Shown piece after piece: positions 1-9,765 of a stretch of DNA of 64,000 nucleotides. The notes beneath the pieces are model-generated. The model made no database searches. It had not been told where the DNA came from and was given only the letters and a program-made list of their open reading frames with translations. The DNA is from Epibacterium sp. Ofav1-8 (GTDB lineage Bacteria > Pseudomonadota > Alphaproteobacteria > Rhodobacterales > Rhodobacteraceae). A program made the position numbers and the translations under genes. The stretch lies in contig NZ_JAKRFD010000002.1 of the NCBI RefSeq assembly GCF_022348185.1, positions 372,001 through 436,000 on the forward strand. Direction: 5' to 3'. Within the stretch, counting starts at the first letter, position 1. Every line of letters begins with the position of its first letter.

Positions 1-140
1 TCATCGACGCTGACCTTGGCCTCGCCAACGGTGGCCAGCGTGCGGGTGGTGCCGGATACGTTGATCGCGCCAAAGCCGGCAAGCCCCACGAACAACAGAC
101 CCATGAGGATCCAAACGAAGGTCTTTGAAAGGTTTTTCAT
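1..140 (-). CDS. PpiD/SurA-like periplasmic peptidylprolyl isomerase, N-terminal fragment
   Basis: Only the first 46 or so codons lie in the window; the gene runs off its left edge. The ATG at 138-140 opens a peptide starting MKNLSKTFVWILMGLLF, a short positive stretch followed by one hydrophobic helix. After it comes a segment resembling the start of the SurA_N_3 domain of PpiD-type folding factors (NVSGTTRTLATVGEAKV). In roseobacters such proteins are membrane-anchored chaperone/isomerases of about 610 residues that help outer-membrane proteins fold. The isomerase domain itself is not visible, so the family call rests on the N-terminus alone. Confidence 0.7.
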   Translation of the reverse strand, partial: MKNLSKTFVWILMGLLFVGLAGFGAINVSGTTRTLATVGEAKVSVD

Positions 141-298
141 GCCTGCGGCCCTTTATGTCGTCTTTTGGCGGCGCGCTGCGGCATCGCATGCCGGGCGGCC
201 TTTAGGTCTGCCGAGCGGATCGGCTCTTGTCTGTTGCGGCCCTGAATACGCGTCTGCCCGCTGAGGAGCAAGCATGCATGGCGCCGCGCGGATCGCAC

Positions 299-1474
299 TT
301 AGCCGGAGAACCCGGCAAGGCGATCAATCACCTCGGATATGCCGCTGCGATCCACATTGGCAAAGGCGATGCGGAACTGACGCTGCCCCTCTGGTGAGCC
401 GTCCGGGGTGAACATGCTGCCCGGCAGCATCAGAACGCCGATCTCCTGCAACATCTTTTGCGCGAGCTGGTCCGAGGTGGTGTCGAACGGGTGCTGCACA
501 TAGGCAAAATAAGCGCCCAGTCCCAACAACTGCCAACCCTGCGCGGCCAGGGGCGCGAATCCCTCTGCGATGGCGGCGCGGCGGTCGAGGATCTCTTCCC
601 GCTCCGCCGCCAGCCACGGGGCGAGGTTCTCGATCCCCCAGGCCGCGCCGATCTGACCGACCTGAGCGGGGCAGATGGTGACGGTGTCGAGGAATTTCTC
701 CATCTCCAGCAGTCGTGCGGGGCTGGTGGCAATGGCGCCGACGCGGTGTCCGGTCAGGCGATAGGCCTTGGAGAAGGAATAGAGATGCACCAGCGTGTCC
801 GGCCAGTCCGGGCGCTGAAACAGCCCGTGCGGCGCGCCGGTGCGGCTGTCGAAATCACGGTAGGTTTCATCCACGATCAGCGTCAGCCCGTGCCGCTGTG
901 CCAGGTCGTAGAAGGCATCGAGCAGCTCTGCCGGATATTCCACGCCACAGGGATTGTTGGGCGTCACCAGCGCGATGGCGCGGGTGCGATCCGTGATCAG
1001 CGTCTCGGCCCGGGCGACATCGGGCAGCATGCCCGTCCCGACCGGCAAGGGCTGGGTCTCCACCCCCTGCATATCAAGCCACATCTTGTGGTTGAAGTAC
1101 CAGGGCGTCGGCAGGATCACCGCGTCGCCCTCGGCGCAGAGACTCTGAATGGTAGCGGCAAAGGCCTGGTTGCAGCCGGAGGTGATTGCGACCTCCTCGG
1201 CGCTGACCTGCGCCGCGTAGTGGCGGCTGATCTGCGCCGCCAGCGCCACGCGCAGATCCGGGTTGCCCAGCACCGGACCATAAAGATGGGCGCTGTCCTG
1301 ATTCAGGACGGCCTCTGCCATGGCGCGGCGCAACCCCTCCGGCGGCGGATCCGCGGGCGCGGCCTGGCTGAGGTTCAACAAAGGTTGGTCGTCCGAGAAC
1401 TCCACCCCCGACAGCCAGCGGCGGGACTCCACGATCGGCGAGACGAAAGTGGCGGCGGTTCTGGCCAGCGGCAT
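299..1474 (-). CDS. PLP-dependent class I/II aminotransferase
   Basis: 391 residues, the usual length for fold-type I aminotransferases. The PLP lysine is K236 in YSFSKAYRLTGHRVG, the NNPCG turn that contacts the cofactor is near residue 173, and the VDETY aspartate is near 202. The open frame reaches a TTG at 1495, but the ATG at 1472-1474 is preceded by AAGGA at 7-nt spacing, so I start there. It is probably an aspartate/aromatic-type amino acid aminotransferase, but the substrate cannot be read from sequence. It stands alone, downstream of the fabI-gpt unit on the same strand and separated from it by a terminator. Confidence 0.85.
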   Translation of the reverse strand: MPLARTAATFVSPIVESRRWLSGVEFSDDQPLLNLSQAAPADPPPEGLRRAMAEAVLNQDSAHLYGPVLGNPDLRVALAAQISRHYAAQVSAEEVAITSGCNQAFAATIQSLCAEGDAVILPTPWYFNHKMWLDMQGVETQPLPVGTGMLPDVARAETLITDRTRAIALVTPNNPCGVEYPAELLDAFYDLAQRHGLTLIVDETYRDFDSRTGAPHGLFQRPDWPDTLVHLYSFSKAYRLTGHRVGAIATSPARLLEMEKFLDTVTICPAQVGQIGAAWGIENLAPWLAAEREEILDRRAAIAEGFAPLAAQGWQLLGLGAYFAYVQHPFDTTSDQLAQKMLQEIGVLMLPGSMFTPDGSPEGQRQFRIAFANVDRSGISEVIDRLAGFSG

Positions 1475-1562
1475 GGGATCATCCTTCACAGTCAAAACGT
1501 TCGCGGCATTAGCGCGATTTCGCAGGGCAGTTGCAAGGGGTGGGCAGAGGTCGGCACCAAAG

Positions 1563-1590
1563 AAAAAACGCGCCCCGAAAGGCGCGCTTT
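1563..1590 (-). terminator. Rho-independent terminator after gpt
   Basis: Read on the minus strand: an AAGCGCGCC arm, a short TTTCG loop, a GGCGCGTT arm (one G-U pair), then a run of six T. It lies between the gpt stop and the aminotransferase start, so it probably ends the fabI-gpt transcript. Confidence 0.75.
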
Positions 1591-1624
1591 GTCAACAGTG
1601 GCGGGGCCGCCTGGATCAACCGGA

Positions 1625-2155
1625 TCAATCGGTGCCGCGATAGGGCTCGACATATTGCAGCGCCATATCCCACGGGAAAAAGATCCAGGTGTCCTGGCTG
1701 ACGCCGGTGATGAAGGTATCGACCTGCGGCTCGCCCTGCGGTTTTGCATAGACGGTTGCCAGATGCGCCATGGGATAACGGCTGCGCACCAGTTCCAGAG
1801 TTTTGCCGGAATCAACCAGATCGTCGACGATCAGGATGCCGGTACCATCGCCCATGATGTCGGGATCCGGGCTCTTCAGCACTTCGGCCTCGCGGCGCTG
1901 ATCGGCCTTGCCGCCGCCGGAGTGATAGGATTTGACGCTGATGGTATCGACGGTGCGAATGTCGAGTTCGCGCGCCACGATCATCGCCGGCGCCATGCCG
2001 CCGCGGGTGATCGCCACAACCGCGCGCCAGTGGCCCTCATCGGGCCCGAGCCCGTCCAGACGCCACGCCAGCGCGCGGCTGTCACGGTGGATCTGGTCCC
2101 AGGAGATGTGAAACCCCTTTTCATGGGGCAGGCGGTTCGGGTCCTTGGTGCTCAT
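1625..2155 (-). CDS. gpt: Xanthine-guanine phosphoribosyltransferase
   Basis: 176 residues. It salvages xanthine and guanine (and hypoxanthine weakly) by attaching PRPP-derived ribose phosphate. The PRPP-binding motif [13 protein letters not shown] is at residues 107-119, and a [11 protein letters not shown] loop is near 47-57. The C-terminus resembles Gpt more than Hpt. It starts 5 bp after the fabI stop and is surely cotranscribed with it. The protein is cytosolic or peripherally membrane-associated. Confidence 0.9.
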   Translation of the reverse strand: MSTKDPNRLPHEKGFHISWDQIHRDSRALAWRLDGLGPDEGHWRAVVAITRGGMAPAMIVARELDIRTVDTISVKSYHSGGGKADQRREAEVLKSPDPDIMGDGTGILIVDDLVDSGKTLELVRSRYPMAHLATVYAKPQGEPQVDTFITGVSQDTWIFFPWDMALQYVEPYRGTD

Positions 2156-2160
2156 CTGGG

Positions 2161-2967
2161 TCAGCCTTTCTCGATGTCCGGGGCGTCCACGGCCTTCATG
2201 CCGACCACGTGATAGCCCGCATCCACATGCAGGTTCTCGCCGGTCACACCCGAGGCCAGATCCGACAAGAGATACAGCGCGGATTTGCCCACGTCATCGG
2301 TGGTCACGTTGCGGCGCAGGGGCGAGTTGTACTCGTTCCACTTCATGATGTAGCGGAAGTCGCCAATGCCGGAGGCCGCCAGCGTCTTGATCGGGCCGGC
2401 AGAGATCGCGTTGACGCGGATGCCGTCCTTGCCCAGATCCTCGGCCAGGTATTTCACCGACGCCTCCAGCGCGGCCTTGGCCACACCCATGACATTATAG
2501 TGCGGCATCACCTGTTCGGCGCCATAGTAGGTCAGCGTCAGCATGGAGCCGCCCGCGTCCATCATCTTCTCCGCGCGCTTCGCAACGGCGGTGAAGGAAT
2601 AGACCGAGATGTCCATGGTCATCTGGAAGTTGGCGCGGCTGGTGTCGACATAGCGGCCCCGCAGCTCGCTCTTGTCAGAAAAGCCGATGGCATGCACGAT
2701 AAAGTCGAGCTTGCCCCATTTTTCCTCAAGCGCGGCAAACAGCGCGTCGATCGACGCCTCATCCGCAACATCGCAGGGCAGCACGATGTCGCTGCCCAAC
2801 TGGCCCGCCAAAGGGTCGACCCGCTTCTTCAGCGCTTCACCCTGATAGGAGAACGCAAGTTCCGCTCCGGCCTCGGCGCAGGCTTTGGCAATGCCCCACG
2901 CGATGGATTTGTCATTGGCCAGGCCCATGATGAGGCCTCGTTTTCCGGCCATCAGTTGACTAGACAT
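2161..2967 (-). CDS. fabI: Enoyl-[acyl-carrier-protein] reductase (NADH)
   Basis: 268 residues, normal for FabI. It catalyses the last reduction of each fatty-acid elongation cycle and is the usual target of triclosan-class inhibitors. The nucleotide-binding segment [17 protein letters not shown] is near residues 11-27. The SDR catalytic pair with FabI spacing is Y157-x6-K164, with Y147/Y148 just upstream. The ATG has GGAG about 8 nt upstream. It is first in a two-gene unit with gpt and divergent from pdxH, with about 145 bp between the two starts. Confidence 0.95.
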   Translation of the reverse strand: MSSQLMAGKRGLIMGLANDKSIAWGIAKACAEAGAELAFSYQGEALKKRVDPLAGQLGSDIVLPCDVADEASIDALFAALEEKWGKLDFIVHAIGFSDKSELRGRYVDTSRANFQMTMDISVYSFTAVAKRAEKMMDAGGSMLTLTYYGAEQVMPHYNVMGVAKAALEASVKYLAEDLGKDGIRVNAISAGPIKTLAASGIGDFRYIMKWNEYNSPLRRNVTTDDVGKSALYLLSDLASGVTGENLHVDAGYHVVGMKAVDAPDIEKG

Positions 2968-3111
2968 GCAGGTTCTCCGCCTGTGATCGGTTAATAGAAC
3001 GTCCTTTAGCCCGCTGCGTCAAAGGCATCAAGGGCGGACACTGCTGTCCAGTCTTTCAATCGGGCACAAAGGTCACTAAGTTGACGCGCAACCACGCAGA
3101 CAGGAACCAAG

Positions 3112-3717
3112 ATGTCAGACCGAGAAGGACTCTTCGCGGGGGAAGACCCGTTCGAAATCGCGCGCCGCTGGTTGGCGGAGGCCGAAACCACCGAACCCAA
3201 CGATCCCAATGCGATCGCGCTGGCCACCGTGGATGCCAACGGCATGCCCAATTCGCGGATGGTGTTGCTTAAGGAAATCGAAAGCTCCGCCTTCGTGTTC
3301 TACACCAATTACGAGAGTGCCAAGGCCCAGGAGATCGCCGCCACAGGCACCGCCGCCTTTGTGATGCACTGGAAGTCCCTGCGGCGCCAGATCCGGGTGC
3401 GCGGACATGTGGAAAAAGAAGATGGTCCGCAGGCGGATGCCTATTTTGAATCGCGCTCTCTGAAGAGCAGGCTGGGCGCCTGGGCCTCGCAGCAATCACG
3501 TCCGTTGGCCTCTCGAAGCGCTTTGATGGCGGAGGTAGCAAAGGTGACCGCCACCAAGGGACCGAATCCCAAACGTCCCCATTTCTGGGGAGGTTTCCGA
3601 CTCACCCCGATCGAGATCGAATTCTGGGCCGATGGCGCGTTCCGACTGCACGACCGCTTTGTCTGGAGACGCGAAGATAGCGCAAACGACTGGAATATAA
3701 CCCGCTTGAGCCCATGA
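3112..3717 (+). CDS. pdxH: Pyridoxamine 5'-phosphate oxidase
   Basis: 201 residues. The FMN-dependent enzyme oxidises pyridoxine- or pyridoxamine-5'-phosphate to PLP. Typical PdxH signatures are the FMN-binding [10 protein letters not shown] segment, [24 protein letters not shown], and the C-terminal [16 protein letters not shown] followed by W and a terminal RLSP. The start has AGGAA upstream. It is divergent from fabI. Confidence 0.95.
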   Translation: MSDREGLFAGEDPFEIARRWLAEAETTEPNDPNAIALATVDANGMPNSRMVLLKEIESSAFVFYTNYESAKAQEIAATGTAAFVMHWKSLRRQIRVRGHVEKEDGPQADAYFESRSLKSRLGAWASQQSRPLASRSALMAEVAKVTATKGPNPKRPHFWGGFRLTPIEIEFWADGAFRLHDRFVWRREDSANDWNITRLSP

Positions 3718-3767
3718 CGTCATTTGGCGTCATGACTTTACATTCCCTGTAACTTCGGAATTTTTTT
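3713..3767 (+). terminator. Possible terminator between pdxH and the cold-shock gene
   Basis: Two hairpins in tandem. CATGACG/CGTCATG (3713-3719 and 3728-3734) overlaps the pdxH stop. A short ATTCC/GGAAT stem (3742-3746 and 3757-3761) is followed by seven T. The second stem is only 5 bp, so termination may be partial. Confidence 0.35.
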
Positions 3768-3846
3768 GCACTTGAATTCTGGTGCCGAAATCGCGCAGTT
3801 AGTTGGGCAGCACGGAAATAAACAAACAAACCGGTGGAATTCGCAA

Positions 3847-4389
3847 ATGGCCGAAGATTTGAGCAGTTTGCAACAGGTCCGTGGACTAGTGAAATGGTTT
3901 GACCCGACCAAAGGGTACGGCTTCATCGTCTGTCCAAATGGCGGCCCCGACATTCTCTTGCACGTCAATGTTCTGCGGAACTTTGGCCAGAGTTCCGTTG
4001 CCGATGGCGCCGGGATCGAGGTTGTCACGCATCGCACGGACCGTGGCGTTCAGGCCGTCGAGGTCATCTCCATCACCCCGCCCGAGCGTGACGACACGCC
4101 GGTGCTGAGTGATCTGGCGGAGCTGGATGCGGGCGACATCTCCGCGCATCTGCTGGAGCCTGCGCGGGTGAAATGGTTCGACAAGGCCAAGGGATTTGGC
4201 TTTGCCAATGTCTTTGGGCGTGACGAGGATGTCTTCCTCCACGTCGAGATCCTGCGCCAGTCCGGCCTGTCCGATCTGCAATCGGGCGAGGCGCTGGCGA
4301 TGCGGGTGATCGAAGGCAAGCGCGGCCGCATGGCGGTCGAGGTTCTGGCCTGGGAAGCCGCCGCGTCAGAGCTGAAGGACGATCAGTGA
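3847..4389 (+). CDS. Two-domain cold-shock protein
   Basis: 180 residues with two cold-shock domains, each carrying the RNP1-like core: VKWFDPTKGYGFI near residues 14-26 and VKWFDKAKGFGFA near 103-115. Each is followed by an RNP2-like stretch (ILLHVNVLR; VFLHVEILR). Single CSDs are about 70 residues, so this is a fused pair joined by an acidic linker. It probably binds single-stranded nucleic acid. The open frame extends upstream to a TTG, but ATG at 3847 has GGTGGA in SD position. The stop overlaps the GTG start of the DUF192 gene. Confidence 0.88.
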   Translation: MAEDLSSLQQVRGLVKWFDPTKGYGFIVCPNGGPDILLHVNVLRNFGQSSVADGAGIEVVTHRTDRGVQAVEVISITPPERDDTPVLSDLAELDAGDISAHLLEPARVKWFDKAKGFGFANVFGRDEDVFLHVEILRQSGLSDLQSGEALAMRVIEGKRGRMAVEVLAWEAAASELKDDQ

Positions 4390-4859
4390 TACGCGGAGCG
4401 ATCACCGCCCTCGGGATCGCTCTGCTCACCAGCGGCGCCGCGCGCGCCGACAGAGCCTGCGCGCCGGACCGTGTGGATCTGCGCGGCGAATGGGGGCAGG
4501 CAAGCTTTACCGTTGAACTGGCTGCAACCCCGGATGCGCGGGCGCAGGGGCTGATGCATCGCGCCGAGATGCCGCCGCGCGCCGGCATGCTGTTTGTTTA
4601 CGAGCATCCGCAACGGGTTGCGTTCTGGATGAAGAACACGCTGATCCCGCTCGACATGATCTTTGTCGGTGCCGACGGGGTCGTCGATCACATCCATGAG
4701 AACGCCATTCCGGGCGATCTGACACCGATCCCCGGCGGAGATGAGGTCATGGTCGTGCTGGAAGTGAACGCCGGTGTTGTGGCCGCATATGGCATTTCCG
4801 TCGGCAGCCAGATGCGGCACGAAGTTTTTTCATCAGAAACGGTAAAATGGCCCTGTTAG
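4386..4859 (+). CDS. DUF192 family exported protein
   Basis: 157 residues. It begins at GTG inside the cold-shock gene's stop (translational coupling). Residues 1-21 look like a signal peptide ending in ARA. The DUF192 core follows: LAATPDARAQGLMHR, MLFVYEHPQRVAFWMKNTLIPLD, then VLEVNAGVVAAYGI. The family is small, periplasmic or membrane-linked and has no firmly established function. Pairing with a double CSD gene is common in roseobacters as I recall. Confidence 0.85.
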   Translation: MIRGAITALGIALLTSGAARADRACAPDRVDLRGEWGQASFTVELAATPDARAQGLMHRAEMPPRAGMLFVYEHPQRVAFWMKNTLIPLDMIFVGADGVVDHIHENAIPGDLTPIPGGDEVMVVLEVNAGVVAAYGISVGSQMRHEVFSSETVKWPC

Positions 4860-4866
4860 GGCTTTT
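4850..4866 (+). terminator. Short terminator overlapping the DUF192 stop
   Basis: GCCCT-GTT-AGGGC followed by TTTT, flanked upstream by AAAA that can extend the stem. The stop codon lies within the hairpin. It would separate this unit from the tRNA-Pro downstream. Confidence 0.5.
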
Positions 4867-4902
4867 CAAATCCCAACAGCATCGCTAGGAAGGCGCACGG
4901 TC

Positions 4903-4979
4903 CGGGGCGTGGCGCAGTCTGGTAGCGCACCTGTTTTGGGTACAGGGGGTCGTGAGTTCGAATCTCGCCGCCCCGACCA
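4903..4979 (+). tRNA. tRNA-Pro(TGG)
   Basis: 77 nt including an encoded CCA. Acceptor arms CGGGGCG and CGCCCCG pair fully. The anticodon stem CCTGT/ACAGG holds loop TTTGGGT with anticodon TGG at 4937-4939. The T-loop GTTCGAATC is present. Confidence 0.96.
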
Positions 4980-5494
4980 TTTTCTTCCTTTCCCATATCC
5001 CATCTGTCCCGCGGTTCTCTCCGCGGCAACGGCGGCGTGGTGGCGCGACAGGTGCAGCCGCGCGCCCGCAGCCGGCACCAATCCGGGCAGGCGCTGGCGG
5101 CAGAGGCGGCGCGATTCCAGAATCACCTCACCACCTCGACAGCTGCTCCTGGGCGCCTCGCTAGATTTGGTGTTTACGCTTTGTTAGGGATCTGACGCGA
5201 GGGCGCGTCAGTTGCTGCTGTTTTCGGCGGCAGTGTTTTGCGATCCGACAGCGCTTGGCCGGATACCGGTGTTTCACAGCCACAGCGTGTCGCGGATGTT
5301 CATCACCGCTCTGAGGCAGGCCCGCGACGCGGATGGTGCGGGCATCGGTTCATCGGTCTGGATGATGTGCTGCGAGCAACCCTCTCGCATCGCGACAGAA
5401 TTCACCCTTCGTTAACCACGACACGCGGCAGGGGGTGTTGGTGCGGCGTCATGTGTGAATCACACCGGGGCGCATGACCCGTGAAACCGTAAAA

Positions 5495-5544
5495 AGGGTC
5501 AACTAAATTCTGTTCCGTTAAAAGTGAAATTTTGCGTTGACCCT
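5495..5544. repeat. 9-bp perfect inverted repeat upstream of nrdJ
   Basis: AGGGTCAAC (5495-5503) and GTTGACCCT (5536-5544) are exact inverse complements separated by 32 AT-rich bases. The left arm can alternatively pair with GACCC at 5476-5480. This could be an operator pair or an RNA switch; the role is unknown. Confidence 0.6.
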
Positions 5545-5556
5545 CTGGGGCATCTT

Positions 5557-5601
5557 ACGCGAGATTGTGGGTGTCGCTGGGGGCGCCACTAAATCTTGTA
5601 G
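5557..5601 (+). promoter_or_regulatory. Candidate tandem NrdR boxes
   Basis: Box 1 is ACGCGAGATTGTGG (5557-5570) and box 2 is CACTAAATCTTGTAG (5587-5601). Their TTGT cores are exactly 31 bp apart, the spacing of the tandem NrdR sites known in front of bacterial ribonucleotide reductase genes. Match to the family consensus is partial, so this is inference from position, spacing and target gene. Confidence 0.5.
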
Positions 5602-5788
5602 AAATTAGGCCGTGTCCCCCACCTCAGTGCTTCGTGCAAAACCGTTAAATTCGGGCCGGTGAAGGGCCTGCGAGTGCGGGGAGACCCCGTGCCGCAATGC
5701 GGTATTTGCATGCGCCAGGGGGCGACGAACGGGGCCGGTGCAACAGCGCCAGATCTTTGACAACGGGACTATTGGGACAGGTGTAGCC

Positions 5789-8700
5789 ATGAAAATCGAA
5801 CGTCGTTTCACAGAGGCAGGGCAGGATGCTTACGCGTCTTTGGATTTCATCGGAGCGACGTCCGAGATCCGCAACCCGGACGGCACCATCGTGTTCCGAC
5901 TGGAGGGCATCGAGGTGCCATCGACCTGGAGTCAGGTGGCCAGTGACGTCATCGCGCAGAAGTACTTTCGCAAGGCTGGTGTCCCGTCCCGCCTGAAGAA
6001 GGTCCGCGAGAAGGGCGTGCCGGAATTCCTGTGGCGCTCGGTCCCGGCGGATGACGATGTGGAACTCGGCGGCGAGACCTCCTCCAAACAGGTGTTTGAC
6101 CGTCTGGCCGGTGCCTGGACCTATTGGGGCTGGAAGGGCGGCTATTTCTCCTCGGAGGAAGACGCACGCGCCTATTTTGACGAGATGCGCTATATGCTGG
6201 CGACCCAGCGCGCCGCGCCCAACAGCCCGCAGTGGTTCAACACCGGCCTGCACTGGGCCTATGGCATCGACGGCCCGGCGCAGGGCCACCACTATGTGGA
6301 TTACAAGACCGGCAAGCTGACCAAATCCAACAGCGCCTATGAACACCCGCAGCCGCATGCCTGCTTCATCCAGTCCGTGTCCGACGATCTGGTGCAGGAC
6401 GGTGGCATCATGGATCTCTGGGTGCGCGAGGCGCGGCTGTTCAAATACGGCTCCGGCACCGGCACCAATTTCAGCCACCTGCGGGCCGAGGGCGAGAAAC
6501 TCTCTGGCGGCGGCAAATCCTCGGGCCTCATGGGCTTTTTGAAAATCGGCGATCGTGCCGCTGGTGCGATCAAATCAGGCGGGACAACCCGTCGAGCAGC
6601 GAAGATGGTGATCGTGGATGCCGATCACCCGGATATCGAGCAGTTCATCGAATGGAAGGTGATCGAGGAACAGAAAGTCGCCTCCATCGTGGCCGGTTCC
6701 AAAATGCACGAAAAGATGCTGAACGGCATTTTTCAGGCTCTGCGCACTTGGGACGGTCTCGCTGAGGACGCCTATGATCCGGCCGAGAACACCGCTCTGA
6801 AATCAGCGATCCGCGAAGCCAAGAAGGTCGCAATTCTAGAGACTTATATCAAACGCGTGCTGGATTATGCCCGTCAGGGCTATGACAGCATCGAGTTTCC
6901 GACCTATGACACCGATTGGGACTCCGAGGCCTATTCGTCCGTGTCGGGCCAGAACTCCAACAACTCCATCCGCGTGACCAACGCATTCCTGCATGCGGTC
7001 GAGAAAGACGCCGATTGGGAGTTGATCAACCGCACCGACGGTAAGGTCGCCAAGACCGTGAAGGCGCGCGATCTGTGGGAGAAGGTCGGCCACGCCGCAT
7101 GGGCCTGCGCCGATCCGGGCATCCAGTTCCACGACACTGTCAACGAGTGGCACACCTGCCCCGAAGACGGTGAGATCCGCGGCTCAAACCCTTGTTCCGA
7201 ATACATGTTCCTGGACGACACTGCCTGCAACCTGGCGTCGCTGAACCTCCTGACCTTCTATCAGGGCGGCGTGTTCCAGGCCGAGGATTTCATGCACGCC
7301 AGCCGTCTGTGGACGCTGACGCTGGAAATCTCGGTGATGATGGCGCAGTTCCCATCGAAGGAAATCGCGCAGCTGTCCTATGATTTCCGCACGCTGGGTT
7401 TGGGCTATGCCAACATTGGCGGGCTGCTGATGAACATGGGCTACGGCTACGACAGCGACGAGGGCCGGGCGCTCTGCGGGTCCTTGACCGCGATCATGAC
7501 CGGCGTGGCCTATGCGACCTCTGCCGAGATTGCCTCCGAACTGGGGCCGTTCCCGAGCTACGCCCGCAATGCCGACCATATGCTGCGGGTGATGCGCAAC
7601 CACCGCAATGCCGCTTACGGCGCGACCGAGGGCTATGACAAGCTCACCGTGAAGCCGGTACCGCTGGATCTGCACAACTGCCCCGATGCGCGCCTCACGG
7701 AACTGGCGATGAGCGCTTGGGACGAGGCGGTGACCCTTGGTGAGAAACACGGCTATCGCAACGCGCAATCCACCGTGATCGCGCCCACCGGCACCATCGG
7801 TCTGGTGATGGATTGCGACACCACCGGGATCGAGCCGGACTTTGCGCTGGTGAAGTTCAAGAAGCTCGCAGGTGGTGGGTATTTCAAGATCATCAACCGC
7901 TCGGTGCCCTCGGCGCTGGAGGGCCTCGGCTATTCTTCCGCGCAGATCGAAGAGATCGTCTCCTATGCGGTCGGTCATGGCTCCATCGGCAATGCGCCGG
8001 GCATCAACCATACCTCGCTGACCGGACATGGATTTGGCCCCAATGAGCTGGCCAAGGTCGACGCCGCACTCGAGAGTGCCTTTGACATCCGGTTCGTGTT
8101 CAACCAGTGGACTTTGGGCGAGGAGTTCTGCACCGGCGTGCTGGGCATTCCGGCCGATAAGCTCAATGACACCGCCTTTGACCTGCTGCGCCATCTCGGG
8201 TTCACCAAAGCCGACATTGATGCCGCGAACGATCACGTCTGCGGGACCATGACGCTAGAGGGCGCGCCGCACCTCAAGGAAGAGCATTATTCGATCTTTG
8301 ATTGCGCCAACCCCTGCGGCAAAAAAGGCAAGCGTTATCTGGGAGTTGACAGCCACATCAAGATGATGGCCGCCGCACAGAGCTTCATTTCCGGCGCGAT
8401 CTCCAAGACCATCAACATGCCCAATGATGCCACCATCGAGGACTGCCAGCGGGCCTATGAGCTGAGCTGGTCTCTGGGGGTAAAAGCAAATGCGCTCTAT
8501 CGTGACGGGTCGAAACTGAGCCAGCCGCTGGCTGCGGCCCTGGTTGAGGATGACGACGAGGCCGCCGAGATCCTGGAAACAGGTTCGGTGCCGGAAAAGG
8601 CCGCAACCCTGGCCGAGAAGATCGTCGAGAAAGTGGTCATCAAGGAGGTGATGAAATCCCATCGCACCAAGATGCCGCAGCGCCGCAAAGGCTATACGCA

Positions 8701-9442
8701 AAAGGCGGTTGTCGGCGGCCACAAGGTTTACCTGCGCACCGGCGAATATGAGGACGGCAACCTCGGCGAGATCTTCATCGACATGCACAAGGAAGGCGCG
8801 GGCTTCCGGGCGATGATGAACAACTTCGCCATCGCGGTCTCGGTTGGTCTGCAATACGGGGTGCCGCTTGAAGAATTTGTCGATGCCTTCACGTTTACCA
8901 AGTTCGAACCCGCCGGCATGGTTCAGGGCAACGACTCGATCAAGAACGCCACCTCGATCCTCGACTATGTGTTCCGCGAACTGGCGGTGAGCTACCTCGA
9001 CCGAACCGATCTGGCGCATGTGAAACCCGAGGGCGCGAGTTTTGATGATCTGGGTCGTGGCGAAGCGGAAGAAGGGGTCTCCAACCTCTCCGAGCTGAGC
9101 GATGGCGCGGCCTCGAAATCGCTGGAGGTGCTGAAGCAGATTTCTTCCAGCGGCTATTTGCGCAAGCGCCTGCCGCAGGAACTGGTGGTGCTGCAAGGCG
9201 GCCAGACCAGCGTCGCGGTGACTGCGCTGGATGGCAGCGCCGATCCGGTGGCGGCCTTGCAGAAACTGGTGCCGGAGACCTCCGACGCCCCCGCGCCGAC
9301 GGGCGGCATGGATGCACGCACCAAGGCCAGGATGCAGGGCTACGAAGGCGACCCATGCGGTGAATGCGGCAACTACACGCTGGTGCGCAACGGCACCTGC
9401 ATGAAATGCAACACCTGCGGCTCCACCTCGGGCTGTAGCTGA
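5789..9442 (+). CDS. nrdJ: Adenosylcobalamin-dependent (class II) ribonucleoside-diphosphate reductase
   Basis: 1217 residues. It makes deoxyribonucleotides using a B12-derived radical and so works with or without oxygen. The class II active-site motif NPCSE is near residue 465, with TACNLASLN just after. A glycyl-rich ([19 protein letters not shown]-like) segment, an NPCGKKGKR motif and a C-terminal CxxC/CxxCxxC zinc-ribbon-like tail that probably carries the thiol relay are all present. The open frame extends upstream to 5738, but ATG at 5789 follows a GGGACAGG element. It stands alone and ends about 280 bp before a strong terminator. Confidence 0.96.
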   Translation: MKIERRFTEAGQDAYASLDFIGATSEIRNPDGTIVFRLEGIEVPSTWSQVASDVIAQKYFRKAGVPSRLKKVREKGVPEFLWRSVPADDDVELGGETSSKQVFDRLAGAWTYWGWKGGYFSSEEDARAYFDEMRYMLATQRAAPNSPQWFNTGLHWAYGIDGPAQGHHYVDYKTGKLTKSNSAYEHPQPHACFIQSVSDDLVQDGGIMDLWVREARLFKYGSGTGTNFSHLRAEGEKLSGGGKSSGLMGFLKIGDRAAGAIKSGGTTRRAAKMVIVDADHPDIEQFIEWKVIEEQKVASIVAGSKMHEKMLNGIFQALRTWDGLAEDAYDPAENTALKSAIREAKKVAILETYIKRVLDYARQGYDSIEFPTYDTDWDSEAYSSVSGQNSNNSIRVTNAFLHAVEKDADWELINRTDGKVAKTVKARDLWEKVGHAAWACADPGIQFHDTVNEWHTCPEDGEIRGSNPCSEYMFLDDTACNLASLNLLTFYQGGVFQAEDFMHASRLWTLTLEISVMMAQFPSKEIAQLSYDFRTLGLGYANIGGLLMNMGYGYDSDEGRALCGSLTAIMTGVAYATSAEIASELGPFPSYARNADHMLRVMRNHRNAAYGATEGYDKLTVKPVPLDLHNCPDARLTELAMSAWDEAVTLGEKHGYRNAQSTVIAPTGTIGLVMDCDTTGIEPDFALVKFKKLAGGGYFKIINRSVPSALEGLGYSSAQIEEIVSYAVGHGSIGNAPGINHTSLTGHGFGPNELAKVDAALESAFDIRFVFNQWTLGEEFCTGVLGIPADKLNDTAFDLLRHLGFTKADIDAANDHVCGTMTLEGAPHLKEEHYSIFDCANPCGKKGKRYLGVDSHIKMMAAAQSFISGAISKTINMPNDATIEDCQRAYELSWSLGVKANALYRDGSKLSQPLAAALVEDDDEAAEILETGSVPEKAATLAEKIVEKVVIKEVMKSHRTKMPQRRKGYTQKAVVGGHKVYLRTGEYEDGNLGEIFIDMHKEGAGFRAMMNNFAIAVSVGLQYGVPLEEFVDAFTFTKFEPAGMVQGNDSIKNATSILDYVFRELAVSYLDRTDLAHVKPEGASFDDLGRGEAEEGVSNLSELSDGAASKSLEVLKQISSSGYLRKRLPQELVVLQGGQTSVAVTALDGSADPVAALQKLVPETSDAPAPTGGMDARTKARMQGYEGDPCGECGNYTLVRNGTCMKCNTCGSTSGCS

Positions 9443-9765
9443 AACAACGGGTCGGGCGTGCTCCGCGCGCCGGACCCAGACACCGCATCCGAGGGCACAC
9501 ACCACCTGGGGGATGCGCAGGGGACAGGGCGTCGCAACCGCCGTCACGTCCCCGACGAAACAGGGCAGGTCACCTAGCGTGACCGCCTCATTGGATCGAA
9601 GGCGCGTTCCGGGCCTTTGACCCCTGTCTGGAGTGGGTGCGCTCACTCCACACGCCGAGAAGGACCAGGCAAGAAAAAACACCGGGCGGTCAATGAGAAG
9701 AGCCTGATCGGCGAAACTGCCCCCCTCTGAACCGGAGGGGGGCTTTTTGCTTTTGAACCGGGGCC
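9443..9765 (+). other. Non-coding 3' region of nrdJ
   Basis: About 320 bp between nrdJ and the convergent methyltransferase gene. I see no credible gene. The strong terminator lies at its far end, which implies a long 3' UTR or an independent small transcript in this interval. Confidence 0.5.
9719..9755 (+). terminator. Strong rho-independent terminator downstream of nrdJ
   Basis: GCCCCCCTC (9719-9727) pairs perfectly with GAGGGGGGC (9735-9743) around a 7-nt loop and is followed by TTTTTGCTTTT. The T-run is only on the plus side. Confidence 0.85.

Larger units (their letters stand above)
4980..5788 (+). other. Long non-coding leader region upstream of nrdJ
   Basis: About 800 bp with no convincing gene. 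It holds a perfect 8-bp hairpin with AGGG loop (5192-5211), an AT-rich block around 5490-5540 flanked by a 9-bp inverted repeat, and two candidate NrdR boxes (separate entries). A GTTAACC sequence lies near 5411. The nrdJ promoter is probably between about 5400 and 5620. Confidence 0.6.

Noticed and set aside
458-2212. Long plus-strand open frame of 584 codons
   Set aside because: It runs antisense to the aminotransferase and gpt genes, has no RBS or family features, and reflects high G+C.
5192-5211. Perfect 8-bp hairpin as a terminator after tRNA-Pro
   Set aside because: It is not followed by a T-run and is more than 200 bp from the tRNA; left as an unexplained foldback.
5641-5720. GGGGAGACCCC and GCCGGTGAAGGG look a little like parts of a cobalamin riboswitch upstream of nrdJ
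   Set aside because: The conserved core elements (GCCACTG and the full B12 box in order) are missing, and a B12-dependent enzyme would not normally be shut off by B12.
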